From: Chitinophagaceae bacterium
GTDB taxonomy: Bacteria > Bacteroidota > Bacteroidia > Chitinophagales > Chitinophagaceae
NCBI GenBank assembly: GCA_016720825.1
Contig: JADKJV010000021.1
Span: forward strand, 1-64,000
Direction: 5' to 3'
Length of the DNA: 64,000 bases
Part shown: one piece after another, positions 7,872-17,508 of the stretch
How the letters are laid out: the number at the start of each line of letters is the position of its first letter
Position numbering within the stretch: the stretch's first letter is position 1
Made by a program: the position numbers and the translations under genes
Notes under the pieces: generated by a model
Seen by the model: only the letters and a program-made list of their open reading frames with translations
Told to the model about the DNA's origin: nothing
Databases searched by the model: none

Positions 7872-8723
7872 ATGAAAAAAAGTTTCATCATTTTACTTCT
7901 TTGCGTTACGCAGCTCTGCCATGCCCAATACACGGGTGGTGGCGGTAACGGTAATGAAGGCAGTTTTACTGCTGCCGTTTTCATGGGGGCTGGCAGCAAT
8001 CGCTTTGCAGGTGGAGCCGGTGACGGTTTTAACGGACTGACCGCTGCTGCCGTTTTAATGGGTGCGGGAAGCAATGGTTATGCCGGTGGTAATGGAGACG
8101 GTTTTTACGGAGTGACATCTCCTGCTATTGCCCTGGGAGCCGGCAGCAACGGTTATGCCGGCGGCAGCGGCGATGGCTTTCATGGATTGACTGCTACAGC
8201 CATTTTAATGGGTGCCGGCAGTAATGGTTATGCCGGAGGCAATGGCGATGGCTTTCATGGATTGACTGCTACAGCCATTTCAATGGGTGCGGGCAGCAAT
8301 GGCTATGCCGGAGGTGTTGGCGATGGCTTTCATGGATTGAGCGCTACCGGCATTTTAATGGGTGCCGGCAGCAACGGCTATGCCGGAGGTAATGGTGATG
8401 GTTTTACAACGGCTCTATCAGCCACACAGCCATTAATTATCGCCAATACCCGGTTTACCGGTGGCAGTGGTGATGGATTCAGCAACGCCATCGCCATCCG
8501 TAACTATACTTTTATCGGCACAGGCAACTGGGATATTAATACCAACTGGCAATATTTTACCATACCACCGCCTTCTTTACCTGCCAATTTCGAAATAATT
8601 ATTAACCCGGCCGGCAGTACAGAATGTATTTTAAATACACCACAAATCATAATGCCAGGCGCCAAAATCACCATTATGGCAGGTAAAACACTGCGGATAC
8701 TTGGTAACCTGCTTATACAATAA
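7872..8723 (+). CDS. Secreted Gly/Asn-rich protein with 25-residue tandem repeats
   Basis: A 283-residue protein with a signal peptide (1-18, ending CHAQ), then about seven tandem copies of a 25-residue unit typified by MGAGSNGYAGGNGDGF and HGLTATAIL (residues about 20-200). The unit corresponds to 75 bp at the DNA level, and the copies between about 8130 and 8400 are nearly identical. The last 80 residues are different: NWDINTNWQYF and ILNTPQIIMPGAKITIMAG look like a beta-helix ending. A structural or surface role is inferred; no enzyme motif is seen. The gene 48 bases downstream is probably its partner. Confidence 0.65.
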   Translation: MKKSFIILLLCVTQLCHAQYTGGGGNGNEGSFTAAVFMGAGSNRFAGGAGDGFNGLTAAAVLMGAGSNGYAGGNGDGFYGVTSPAIALGAGSNGYAGGSGDGFHGLTATAILMGAGSNGYAGGNGDGFHGLTATAISMGAGSNGYAGGVGDGFHGLSATGILMGAGSNGYAGGNGDGFTTALSATQPLIIANTRFTGGSGDGFSNAIAIRNYTFIGTGNWDINTNWQYFTIPPPSLPANFEIIINPAGSTECILNTPQIIMPGAKITIMAGKTLRILGNLLIQ

Positions 8724-8771
8724 AGTTATAATGAGATTTATAAACCATACACCCACACTAATCAATAATAT

Positions 8772-10311
8772 ATGAAACGGATCCGCATTATTTGTATGAT
8801 TGCCTTGATGATTATTTGTACCAACGTAAGGGCAAATAATATCATAATAAGCAACATCACGTCTGTAACCGGCAGTGGTTTTGTTCAATTGCAGTTTGAC
8901 CTGTCATGGGAAAATTCCTGGAGAAGCAGCATCAATTATGATGCGGCCTGGGTGTTTTTCAAATTCAAAGATCTGGATGGAACATGGCGTCACCTGAACC
9001 TGACCAATGCCAATAACGCCATTTCAGCGGGCTTTGCCATTTCGGTACCAGGTGATTTGACCGGTGCTATGGTTTTTCGTAATACTTTAAGTTCCGGCAC
9101 TGTAACACTTACTGGTGTAAAAGTGGGAGTTACCAACCTGCCCGGCAGTTTTGATATCAAGGGTTTTGCATTGGAAATGGTGCAGATGCCAGCTACGGAC
9201 CAATATTATTTAGGGGATGGTGAAACGGGTACTTATTATGAGAACGGAGTCAGCGGCCTGCCTTTCCTGGTGGCGAGCAGTACCCTGACTATGGGTGTTT
9301 TAGCCGGCAATTGTAATGACGGTATTCAAAACGGGGCACTGGCCACCGGTTTTCCGGTAGGATATAACGCTTCGGGATCTATCTATATGATGAAACATGA
9401 AGTATCACAGGCCGCCTATCGTGATTTCCTGAACTGCCTTACCTATGATCAACAGATTACACGTACGGCTGCTGCGCCCAACAGCGCCGCCGGCACATTG
9501 GCAATCGGGCTTATTGCCAAGGAGAAACGGTATAAAAATTTCCACTTCCGGGGTGAGTAATACAACGCCGGCTGTATATTCCAGTGATCTGGATAACGAC
9601 CTGGTATATAATGAAACTACGGATGGTGAATGGATTCCCTGTAATTACCTGACTTATATGGATCTTGCTGCATTTTTAGATTGGTCGGCTTTGCGCCCGA
9701 TGACTGAAATGGAATTTGAGAAAGGTTGCCGCGGAACGGTATTCCCGGTTAATTCAGAGAATGCTGCCGGTACCGTAGCCGCTGCATCAACACCCTACAC
9801 GATCATTAATGCAGGTACCGCCAGTGAAGCCGTGAGCCCTTATACCGGCTCGGTATTAAATGCCAACATCACTTATAATGCTACTTCTCCGGGAGCAGCT
9901 TCTCCTTTACGGGTGGGCATTCATGCAACCGCTTCGGCGAATCGTATTTCTGCCGGGGCTGGCTATTATGGTGCATTAGACCTTTCGGGTAATATTGAAG
10001 AAGTATGCGTTACTACAGGCTGTGTAGCGGGCCGTAGTTTTACCGGTGTTTCCGGGGATGGGACATTAAATGCAGCTGGCGATGCGGATGAGAATTTTTG
10101 GCCGGGTATAAATGGTAACGCCGTTACAACCGTAGCAAATACTGCTTATGGCGGTGTAACCGGGGTTACATCAAATGCCGGGGTAACCGGGCGTGGCGGA
10201 TCAGCTGGTTATACCGGTTTTAATCTGAATAAAGTGAGTTACCGGACGAATAGCACTGTCGGTGGCTCAAGAGTAAATATATCTGGCGGACGGGGGGTTA
10301 AATCTTTTTAA
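8772..10311 (+). CDS. Exported formylglycine-generating-enzyme-like (SUMF1) protein, frameshifted
   Basis: Two overlapping frames, 8772-9560 and 9445-10311, together make one protein of roughly 510 residues. It has a signal peptide (1-21), a beta-sandwich N-terminal region, then an FGE-sulfatase (SUMF1/EgtB/PvdO) domain: IYMMKHEVSQAAYRDFLN, LAAFLDWSALRPMTEMEFEK, YGALDLSGNIEEVCV and a C-terminal SYRTNSTVGGSRV. The frame change must lie near 9500-9530. Family enzymes oxidise Cys to formylglycine; many exported Bacteroidota versions have unknown roles. Whether the frameshift is real or an error cannot be told from sequence. Confidence 0.65.
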
Positions 10312-10589
10312 TAGTAAGCATCTGCTTTTTATCTGAGCATGGTTTTTCAGGTTAAATGTGATCTGAGTTCTTAAGAATTGGGGAAACGGGTACGTTACGA
10401 TGGCTTTACTTCCCTTCACAAGGACTTTATGATAGGTCTCAGGGAATTTACAAATACTACAACAAAAAACGGCCACGTAACATTGGGTCAGGGATCATTG
10501 TCCTAACGCCACGGGTACTGCAGCACCACAGCAACTAAAGCTTCCCGGCTTCTCACAACTGTTCACCCCAAAAAATAATTGCAAAAAAC
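10312..10589. other. Gene-free gap between the FGE-like gene and the ArsR promoter
   Basis: About 280 bases without a supportable gene. It includes TCCTAACGCCACGGG near 10500, which faintly recalls a boundary-element end box, but no paired right half follows. Nothing else is seen until the operator/promoter at 10590. Confidence 0.3.
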
Positions 10590-10635
10590 TTGCGCAACTC
10601 AAAAGTTGCACATATATTTGCAACCTACGGGTTGC
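10590..10635 (+). promoter_or_regulatory. ArsR-type autoregulated promoter with two operator dyads
   Basis: A Bacteroidota promoter is visible: TTG at 10590-10592, a 20-base spacer and the -7 word TATATTTG at 10613-10620. Two dyads overlap it: GCAACT-cAAA-AGTTGC (10594-10609), inside the spacer, and GCAACC-TACG-GGTTGC (10620-10635), just after the -7 word. The half-site GCAAC/GTTGC is shared by both. Binding of a dimeric repressor would block RNA polymerase, so the ArsR-like gene starting at 10655 is probably autoregulated from here. Confidence 0.7.
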
Positions 10636-10654
10636 GTAAATTAATTGTTGAAAA

Positions 10655-10982
10655 ATGAAACAGGATCTATTTCAGGCTATTGCTGACCCCACACGCAGGG
10701 CTATTTTGACCTTACTGGCTATGCAGGCATTAACGCCCAACGCCATGGCGGAGAAATTTGATATGAGCCGGCAGGCGGTCTCAAAGCATATTAAAGTATT
10801 GCAGCAATGCGAGCTGATTAAACCGGAACATTCCGGCAGGGAAATTTACTATCACTTTAACCCCAAAAAAGATGCAGGAATTTGACCATTGGATCGCCAG
10901 GCTCAGGAAAATGTGGGAAGCGCAATTCAACCAGCTCGATAATCTATTAGGAACACTAAAAAAACAGAAAAATGAAAAATAA
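10655..10982 (+). CDS. ArsR-family transcriptional regulator, frameshifted near its end
   Basis: A winged-helix repressor: ADPTRRAILTLL (9-20), recognition helix MSRQAVSKHIKVL (38-50), wing SGREIYYHFNP (about 62-72). The open frame stops at 10885 after 76 residues. If one A is removed from the run at 10865-10870 the protein continues MQEFDHWIARLRKMW to a stop at 10982, giving the usual length of about 108 residues and overlapping the next start codon. The Cys-based metal site of classical ArsR is absent; this is the ArsR type paired with SRPBCC proteins. It should repress the four-gene operon from the operator at 10590-10635. Confidence 0.75.
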
Positions 10983-11469
10983 CCTGCTATTCGATTTTAC
11001 CGTTGACAAAGCAGCGAAAACGGTTTACATCACAAGGGAATTTGATGCAGACCTTTCACTGGTATGGGACGCCTTTACCAAAGCAGAACTCCTTGACCAA
11101 TGGGTGGCGCCCGCACCTATGGTATCCAAAACGAAATACCAGGATTTCAAAGTTGGCGGCAAACGGTTTTATGCCATGGTAAGTCCTGAAGGACTAGAGC
11201 GATGGGCTATCCAGGAGTATACGTCCATTACGCCGAAGACAAACTTTAAAATGTATAATGCTTTTGCAGACGCAGATGAAAACCCGCAATTACCCGGCTC
11301 TGAGTGGGATCATACTTTCAGTGAGCAAGACGGTACCACAAAAGTGATCATTACCATCTACAATGAATCCCTTGAAAGATTAGAGAGTATACTGGCTGGC
11401 TTTACGATCGGAATGAAAATGTCGCTGAGCAACCTTGAAAACCTTTTGGCCACTTTATCCGGCAAATGA
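10972..11469 (+). CDS. SRPBCC (AHSA1-type) domain protein
   Basis: A 165-residue START-like domain protein. Family landmarks are ITREFDADLSLVWDAFTKAELLDQW (about 20-44), VGGKRFYAMVSPEG (about 60-73) and a final helix GMKMSLSNLENLLA. Such proteins bind hydrophobic ligands in a deep cavity; the ligand is unknown. The start codon overlaps the restored 3' end of the ArsR gene, the standard arrangement in which the regulator controls the SRPBCC protein. The VOC gene follows after 57 bases. Confidence 0.8.
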   Translation: MKNNLLFDFTVDKAAKTVYITREFDADLSLVWDAFTKAELLDQWVAPAPMVSKTKYQDFKVGGKRFYAMVSPEGLERWAIQEYTSITPKTNFKMYNAFADADENPQLPGSEWDHTFSEQDGTTKVIITIYNESLERLESILAGFTIGMKMSLSNLENLLATLSGK

Positions 11470-11526
11470 TTTCCGGTCAATAAACGTTTACAAGAACAAA
11501 AACCTAACGATTTAAAATTAATAACA

Positions 11527-11952
11527 ATGGCACAAATCAATCCCCACATTAACTTCAACGGAAATGCCGAAGAAGCGTTTACTTTTTACAAATCAGTATT
11601 TGGAGGCGAGTTTGCAAAAATTATCCGCTTTAAAGACATAGCCAGCGAGGAATTCCCGGTATCGGAAAAAGAAGAAAATAAAATTATGCATATTGTTTTG
11701 CCGATCGGGAAGACGGATATGCTGATGGCCAATGATGTACCGGAGATCATGGGAAAAACCAATGAAAACGAAAACCGGAGTAAAATTGTAATAAGCGCAG
11801 AAAGTAAAGAAGAGGCAGACAAACTGTTTAACGGGCTTTCTGTGGGCGGACAAATAGAAGGTCCTATTGGTGATACGCCCTGGGGCAGCTATTTTGGTTG
11901 TTTCAGGGATAAATATGGTATTGAATGGATTGTGGAGTTTGCGGCAAAATAG
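11527..11952 (+). CDS. VOC family protein (PhnB-like glyoxalase fold)
   Basis: A 141-residue protein beginning INPHINFNGNAEEAFTFYKSVFGGEF, the hallmark of PhnB-like VOC proteins, with a second half ending GSYFGCFRDKYGIEWIVEF. Two beta-alpha-beta-beta-beta modules form the fold; conserved metal ligands expected of true glyoxalases are not all evident, so a binding or resistance role is equally possible. It sits in the ArsR-SRPBCC operon, 57 bases after the SRPBCC gene and 66 bases before the hydrolase. Confidence 0.8.
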   Translation: MAQINPHINFNGNAEEAFTFYKSVFGGEFAKIIRFKDIASEEFPVSEKEENKIMHIVLPIGKTDMLMANDVPEIMGKTNENENRSKIVISAESKEEADKLFNGLSVGGQIEGPIGDTPWGSYFGCFRDKYGIEWIVEFAAK

Positions 11953-12018
11953 AGATAAAAACCCCATGGCCCGGCGCTGATTGGGATTAAACACTCAACG
12001 AACAAAAATGAAATCATT

Positions 12019-12893
12019 ATGAAAAAAGCAGTTTTAAAATCAAATTATTTTACCCCTTTATTCGTTGCTGTTTTACTTTTTTGTTCAGCATTACAATCAC
12101 ACGGGCAAAAGGTAAAACCATCCGACAGCGGCTATGCCCCGGTTAATGGCATTAAAGTTTATTACGAAGTATATGGTGAGGGTGAGCCGATTATTTTATT
12201 GCACGGGGCTTTTTATACCATTGAAATGAATTGGGCGGAATTAATACCGGAATTGTCTAAAACAAGGAAGGTAATAGCCATTGAATTCCAGGGTCATGGA
12301 CACTCGCCTTATGCAGACAGAAAATTAGACATCGATAACCTGGCCAGTGATGTGGATGGCGTAATGAATTATTTAAAAGTGGACAGCGCCGATGTTGCGG
12401 GATACAGTATGGGCGGATCCGTAGCGTACCAGTTCGCCATACAATACCCGAAGCGCGTAAAAAAATTGGTGATAATTTCTTCTACCTACAAAACCAGCGG
12501 CTGGCTGCCCGTTGTAAACGGCGCGTTTAAAGACTTTAAGCCTGAATTTTTTGATAACACGCCTCTGCAAACGGCATACGACGCGGTAGCGCCGACAAAA
12601 CGAAATGGCGGAATTTTATACAACAGATGATTGAATTTGCAGATGTGCCATTTGATTGCGGGGACTCTAACGTTGCTAAAATGAAGATGCCGGTATTGCT
12701 TATCTCCGGCGACAATGATGGTCTTGACAAAGTGGAGCTGATGAAGACTTATCAATTACTTGGTGGTGGTGTGACTGCTGATATGGAGCCGATGCCAAAA
12801 TCGCATTTGGCGATTGTTCCTTCACAGAGCCATGTAAGCCTGATGATGCAGACGAAAACCATATTGGGGTATCTGGAGGATTTTTTAAAGTAA
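12019..12893 (+). CDS. Exported alpha/beta hydrolase, frameshifted
   Basis: Two frames (12019-12630 and 12627-12893) join to one protein of about 290 residues. A signal peptide (1-30, ending SHGQ) precedes an alpha/beta hydrolase fold: oxyanion strand LLHGAF (61-65), nucleophile elbow GYSMGG (Ser130), acid near SGDNDGLD in the second frame and a catalytic His in IVPSQSHV. Restoring one G near 12594 (CCGAC to CCGGAC) reads through without a break. It is the last gene of the ArsR-led group. The product is a probable periplasmic esterase or peptidase of unknown substrate. Confidence 0.7.
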
Positions 12894-12903
12894 TCAATTT
12901 CAA

Positions 12904-12928
12904 GGAAGCTTTTTTGTTGTAAGCTTCC
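12904..12928 (+). terminator. Hairpin terminator after the hydrolase gene
   Basis: GGAAGCTT (12904-12911) and AAGCTTCC (12921-12928) form a perfect eight-base stem around a T-rich loop, 11 bases after the hydrolase stop codon. There is no long T run after the stem, so efficiency is uncertain. The position suits the end of the ArsR operon. Confidence 0.5.
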
Positions 12929-13174
12929 AACCGGGCAGCGGGCCGGGAGACTGTTTTCACATTCCCGGGCAACGTAACGCCCGGGATGTTGTACGTTACC
13001 ATAACGGCTATCTGCACAGCTTCAGCCTTTCGTGACTCTGCAAGCACCACAATATTTAATCCGGCACAAGTCAGGCCAATTAAAGGGTTGGGAAAATAAA
13101 TTTCCCCTTTTTTGTGATTTTTTATCAACCGGTTACACTAATAAGAAAGCAAGCACATTAAAAGCAAACTATTT

Positions 13175-13666
13175 GTGGATAAAAAGGAAAGATTTATAAA
13201 GGCTATACAGGAAAACGAAGGTATAATCTATAAAGTGGCCACTTTTTATACCAACAGTAAGGATGACCGTGATGATGTGGTACAGGAGATAATTTACAGT
13301 TTATGGAAATCATTTGATTCATTTAAGCAAATGTCCAGTCTGAGTACCTGGATGTACCAAATCGCCATGAATGTGGCCATTTTCCACCTGAAGAAAAGCA
13401 AAAAGACGGTTACTACTATACCTATTGAAACAGGTCTTTTAAACTCACCGGAATCAATTACTGAGAATGATGAGGAAAAATTAAAAGTATTACAGGAGCA
13501 TGTGAAGGATCTAAACTTACTGGATAAAGGTATTTTAATGCTGTATTTAGAAAATAAAAGCCATGAAGAAATTGCACAGATAACCGGTATCTCTAAAACG
13601 AATGTGGGAACAAAACTCTCCAGAATTAAGGAAAAGCTTAAATCGAAAATTAACAGAACTGTATAA
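13175..13666 (+). CDS. ECF-type RNA polymerase sigma factor
   Basis: A 163-residue sigma-70 family protein. Region 2 is seen in TNSKDDRDDVVQEIIYSLWKSFDSF and STWMYQIAMNVAIFHLKK (about 26-74). Region 4 is the helix-turn-helix KSHEEIAQITGISKTNVGTKLSRIKEKL (about 129-156). The start is a GTG at 13175; no ATG gives a complete region 2. The next gene begins 2 bases after its stop codon and encodes a membrane protein that could act as its regulator, although it lacks a recognisable zinc anti-sigma motif. Confidence 0.85.
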   Translation: MDKKERFIKAIQENEGIIYKVATFYTNSKDDRDDVVQEIIYSLWKSFDSFKQMSSLSTWMYQIAMNVAIFHLKKSKKTVTTIPIETGLLNSPESITENDEEKLKVLQEHVKDLNLLDKGILMLYLENKSHEEIAQITGISKTNVGTKLSRIKEKLKSKINRTV

Positions 13667-13668
13667 TT

Positions 13669-14265
13669 ATGGAATTAGATGAATTAAAATCTGCCTGGGA
13701 AACGCTCAGCATAAAGATGGACAAACAACAAAAATTGAACTCAAAACTTATTGAGCAAATGACTAATCTAAAATATAAGAACAGACTTAATGCTATTGCC
13801 CGTCCTGAATTTACCTCCGGTATTATCTGCTTTATTATGGCTGTTGTATTAATCCTGAATTTCGGCACATTTAATACATTGCTCCTGCAGATTTTCGGCG
13901 GACTGTCTGTGCTGTTTTTAATTGTGTTGCCGGTTTTATCATTTAAGAGTATACAAGGGTTGCAAACTATCAATATGAGTGTACCCACGTACAAAAACAC
14001 CCTGAAAGAATTTGCGAAACAGAAAATCCGTTTTCAAAAACTTCAAAAGCTCAACATCTTCCTGAGTTTTAGATTTATGATCGTATTTGCACCTGTGTCA
14101 GTAAAACTGCTGGCAGGCAAAGACATTTCCCAAAACATCACATTATGGCTTACTGTACTTCCTGCCAGTGTTATTGTTTTGTTTTTCGTTTCCAGGTGGG
14201 TATTAAGACACTACAATAATGCTTTACAAAAGGCGGAGGAGTTATTAACTGAGATAGAGTCGTAG
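13669..14265 (+). CDS. Membrane protein paired with the sigma factor
   Basis: A 198-residue protein with a soluble N-terminus (MELDELKSAWETLSIKMDKQ) followed by four hydrophobic helices at about 48-65, 70-90, 125-145 and 150-172. The opening ELKxxWxxL is typical of proteins encoded directly downstream of ECF sigma factors in Bacteroidota. An anti-sigma or sensory role is inferred from the two-base spacing, not shown by a motif. Confidence 0.6.
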   Translation: MELDELKSAWETLSIKMDKQQKLNSKLIEQMTNLKYKNRLNAIARPEFTSGIICFIMAVVLILNFGTFNTLLLQIFGGLSVLFLIVLPVLSFKSIQGLQTINMSVPTYKNTLKEFAKQKIRFQKLQKLNIFLSFRFMIVFAPVSVKLLAGKDISQNITLWLTVLPASVIVLFFVSRWVLRHYNNALQKAEELLTEIES

Positions 14266-14488
14266 TATACTATACCGATGAAATGCGCCTGTTAAACGCG
14301 CAATTGCAACTGAGGGTTTATATAAGTTTTGGCTGAACTTTTAAAATCAGTATTCTATACATTCCGGCTTCGGTTCCTGCAGACTAACTACTATCCGCTT
14401 TAATTCTTAACTTCAAGCAAACAAAAAACCAGCCATGAACTCTGGCTGGCGGACAGAGAATTTCACAACCGTACAAAAATCTGCAGGT

Positions 14489-15252
14489 ATGGTGAAGAAG
14501 ATTAAAAAATGGGCACTTCGTTTTATAGCTACAGGCATATTCCTGGCTTTGCTTTTGCTGACTTTCATGTTTAACCCAACACTTCTTTATGCTAACAAGA
14601 CGGTTGTTGGTAAATACTCCATATATCATAACAAGCCCATCAACAACCGGTTTTCTGGATCAGCTGGAACAATCGAATGCAATACTTAAATCAAGCGAGC
14701 TTTTGATGCCGGTCTAAAAAATGGATATATACTTTAAAGACGGGTCAAAATACCCTGCGTTGATTAAAACGGTTTTGGGTAAAGACCCCCTTACAACATT
14801 TTACAACAAAATTGTAGTTACGGGCGACGAAGTGAATTATGAAGGCAATTACATTTTATTTGAAGGACACAAGATAAACCTGACAGAAAGCCTGATTCAC
14901 GTACAAGTTCATTGTCTGGAATTTAATACATTAGGATTTTGGAATTCCAATCCGGTGGCAAGCCACCCAAATGGAAATGGGAAGGTTATCCGGAATATAT
15001 TGCCAGGCAGAAATCAGGAAACCATAACCTGAAAAGCGATATTGAAAAATTACAACAGGCAGAAAATCTGATACAAATGGCTGGACAACCCTATCTGACA
15101 ATACTGAAATTCCAACCCGGTTTTTTAAGTTTGGGCTTTTGATTCAATATTGTATGGAGGTTAAGAAACTGAATTTTGTTCAGCTTTTTGCAGACAAAAC
15201 TGATGAGGAAACGGTGAGTGAACAAATGATGTTGTGGTATAATGAAAAATAA
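14489..15252 (+). pseudogene. Degraded gene for a membrane-anchored protein, several frameshifts
   Basis: Pieces in different frames align into one protein of about 250 residues: an N-terminal anchor (VKKIKKWALRFIATGIFL, with FNPTLLYANK), the body YFKDGSKYPALIKTVLGKD, the segment HVQVHCLEFNTLGFW, then WEGYPEYIARQKS and a final LNFVQLFADKTDEET ending at the stop at 15252. The order matches a Bacteroidota family I recall with an HExxH-like centre; here that centre is altered. At least three indels separate the pieces. It is either dead or a set of sequencing errors. Confidence 0.55.
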
Positions 15253-15321
15253 GACTGAAACGCCCGCTGAATTTTTAATGAGCAGATTCAAAAAGAGTGA
15301 ATAATTAAGGAGTGCTAAGTT

Positions 15322-15855
15322 TTATTTTTTTCTTCTATACTCAAGGTCGTATTGCGTTAACCAGGTCTGTCCATTGTCCAGTGAATTTTCCCCCAGTTGA
15401 CGGACTTTATCCGGTCCTAAATTAAAAAAAGTGAGTTTGGATATGACTATCGAATCCTTAGAAAATTGAACCGGATCGGTCTGAAAAATAATTTTCATAC
15501 TATCATATTTTCCAAAGCTATAGTTTGTACTTCCTCCTGCATTATCGACCCAATTTTGTTGCCATTGCCTGGTGGACGCGTTATAGGTGTTAAAACTCTT
15601 TCCCGTGTAAGCAAAGCCCCCGCGGGCCGGAACACTTGTCCATTCTTCTAAAATAATACAACTGTCGAGTATTAAACTGATTTTACTGTCTCCCGCTTTC
15701 ATGCCTTTCAGATTAAAAGCCTCCCAGTTACCAATCCAGAAATCAAACTGCCTGTACACTTTATCCGTAAGACAAGGACTACGCGGGGGCAATGTTTGGC
15801 TATGAGATTGTTTAAAAGCAAAGAGGATGATTATTACACTGAAAATGTATCGCAT
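15322..15855 (-). CDS. Exported protein with FDFWIGNWE motif (DUF1579-like)
   Basis: A 177-residue protein and the only clear minus-strand gene in the first 28 kb. It has a signal peptide (1-19, ending SHSQ), then CLTDKVYRQFDFWIGNWEAF (about 28-47), a motif shared by exported lipocalin-like proteins of the DUF1579 type. The remaining strands (AYTGKSFNTYNASTRQWQQNW and NGQTWLTQYDLEYRRK) fit a beta-barrel. A ligand-binding role is inferred. Its reversed orientation is unusual for this region, as is a minority of cassettes in known arrays. Confidence 0.65.
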   Translation of the reverse strand: MRYIFSVIIILFAFKQSHSQTLPPRSPCLTDKVYRQFDFWIGNWEAFNLKGMKAGDSKISLILDSCIILEEWTSVPARGGFAYTGKSFNTYNASTRQWQQNWVDNAGGSTNYSFGKYDSMKIIFQTDPVQFSKDSIVISKLTFFNLGPDKVRQLGENSLDNGQTWLTQYDLEYRRKK

Positions 15856-16344
15856 AAAACAGGTTTAAGTTATACAAGTGACCAAATAATAGAAGAATAT
15901 TTATTGTTAAATACACGGGCGGTAAAATAAAAATGTTTGCCGGTAAGGATTTAAACACAGACTCAAAAAATCATTACCGGAAATTGGGCCCGGGGTGAGA
16001 CTTGAAACAACCTGAAAGTAAAACGAACGCAAAATACCTGGTTTGTACAATTGGAGCTGATGGAAAAATTAAGAGCGTGTTATTCTATGCAACGTCTATT
16101 GTCTTCAGTTGCCTGGTAGTCAGGCGTAAAGTCCAGTCCTGCAGTAATCACCAATTGTTAAAAGAAATTTGCAAATACTTCAATAAAGGGTGGTTTGGAA
16201 AAGAAAACAGTACCCCCATCATCTATTTTAACCACCTATATAAGTTAGTTAATTCAAAGGAGTGAAAAATTTATTTTGTATGTTCATTATGAAACCCCCG
16301 CAAAACCGGTTACATTCTTTGGCGTGATAACATTAAAAATAAGC
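15856..16344. other. Gap between divergent genes
   Basis: About 490 bases between the reversed gene and the esterase. It must hold both promoters, but I could not fix them. ATTACCGG near 15972-15979 and GCCGG near 15939 recall the CCGG core of the boundary elements without the rest. A TTG-initiated open frame of 87 codons at 16002-16265 has no recognisable features and is not supported as a gene. Confidence 0.3.
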
Positions 16345-17508
16345 ATGAAAAGATATTTAAGGAAAATATTTAAAGCAGGTATCTGCTGGTCCTCAATGCT
16401 TTTTTTGGTTGTAACCTGCGAGGCGCAAATTTCTTCAGCAGATTCAACTTCGCTAATTATTGATTCAAAAATCCTTGGAGAGAAAAGTAAAGTATTTATT
16501 GAGCTGCCTAAAGATTATTATTTAACAAGTGAAAAATACCCGATTGTTTATGTTTTGGATGGGGCGTATAATTTTAAGTTTAGTTCTGAAGCGGTAAAAT
16601 TGTTATATCAAAACGAACGAATCCCGCCTTGTATTGTAATAGGAATTACCAGTACGAACAGAGAAAGGGATTTTACCCCGGCTGGAGATAGCAATTGGCA
16701 GCCACCCAGGGAAATGCAGGCTGCCGGCGGGGCTGAAAAATTCCTTAAATACCTGGAGGAGGAATTGATTCCTGCCATTGACAAAAAATACCGCACTCAA
16801 CCCTTCAGGACAATTATAGGCCATTCGCTGGGGGGCTTATTGGCCATGTATGCGTTTTCAACAAAACCATACCTCTTTCAGGCGCATATTTCATTGGAGG
16901 GTAGTCTGTGGTGGAATGACGGAGGGGTAGGTAAATCAGTAATAAATTACTTAGACACCCATCCAGCGTATAAGGGGAAGCTTTTTATTGGCAGGATAAA
17001 AATACCCCGTGAAGCGTGGTTTCCGATTAATGCCACGCTTATTGATTATTTGGAAAAAAAGCGACCGGCAGGAATGGAGTATACTTATATGGAAATAAGT
17101 GAGGAAACCCATTCTACGATGGTTTTCCCGGGTACCTATTTCGGATTAAGGGATGTATTTAAAGATTACTTCTTCGAGCTCAATGAACAAGCGGATGAGA
17201 AATCGATCATGGCATATTATTCATCATTGTCTGCCAAGTATGGTTTTACAGTAATAATTCCCCAACAGATTTATAATTTCTTATGGGATATAGCCATGCA
17301 TGAAAAGAAATATGATGATGCTATTCATTACGGGGAGATGAGAATTAAGTATTATCCCAATTCTTACAGAGCTTACATGGATTTAGGAAGTACCTACATA
17401 CAAACAGATAATAAGGAAAAGGCGATTACCTGTTTAACCAGGGCATCTACACTAAACCCAGCTGACGAATCAGTTAAACAGATGCTAAACGGCCTGCTAA
17501 AACAATAA
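16345..17508 (+). CDS. Exported esterase of the Fes/esterase-D type with C-terminal TPR
   Basis: A 387-residue protein. I start it at the ATG at 16345, which gives a signal peptide ending CEAQ at residue 28; the upstream in-frame TTG would bury it. Residues 35-270 form an alpha/beta hydrolase of the putative esterase family: YPIVYVLDG (65-73), nucleophile GHSLGG (Ser161), a later DGGVGKS and the His of SEETHSTMVFPG. Residues about 310-387 hold a tetratricopeptide-like pair (AYMDLGSTYIQTDNKEKAI). Relatives cleave siderophore or acyl esters; the substrate is not known here. Confidence 0.75.
   Translation: MKRYLRKIFKAGICWSSMLFLVVTCEAQISSADSTSLIIDSKILGEKSKVFIELPKDYYLTSEKYPIVYVLDGAYNFKFSSEAVKLLYQNERIPPCIVIGITSTNRERDFTPAGDSNWQPPREMQAAGGAEKFLKYLEEELIPAIDKKYRTQPFRTIIGHSLGGLLAMYAFSTKPYLFQAHISLEGSLWWNDGGVGKSVINYLDTHPAYKGKLFIGRIKIPREAWFPINATLIDYLEKKRPAGMEYTYMEISEETHSTMVFPGTYFGLRDVFKDYFFELNEQADEKSIMAYYSSLSAKYGFTVIIPQQIYNFLWDIAMHEKKYDDAIHYGEMRIKYYPNSYRAYMDLGSTYIQTDNKEKAITCLTRASTLNPADESVKQMLNGLLKQ

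Noticed and set aside
8130..8400. The near-identical 75-bp repeats as a CRISPR array
   Set aside because: The repeats are in frame, encode Gly-rich peptide and have no variable spacers.
14721..15142. Separate small genes at 14721-15032 and 14939-15142
   Set aside because: They align in order as pieces of the single broken gene 14489-15252.
16002..16265. An 87-codon open frame from a TTG between two divergent genes
   Set aside because: No signal peptide, domain or neighbour supports it, and its composition looks like translated intergenic DNA.
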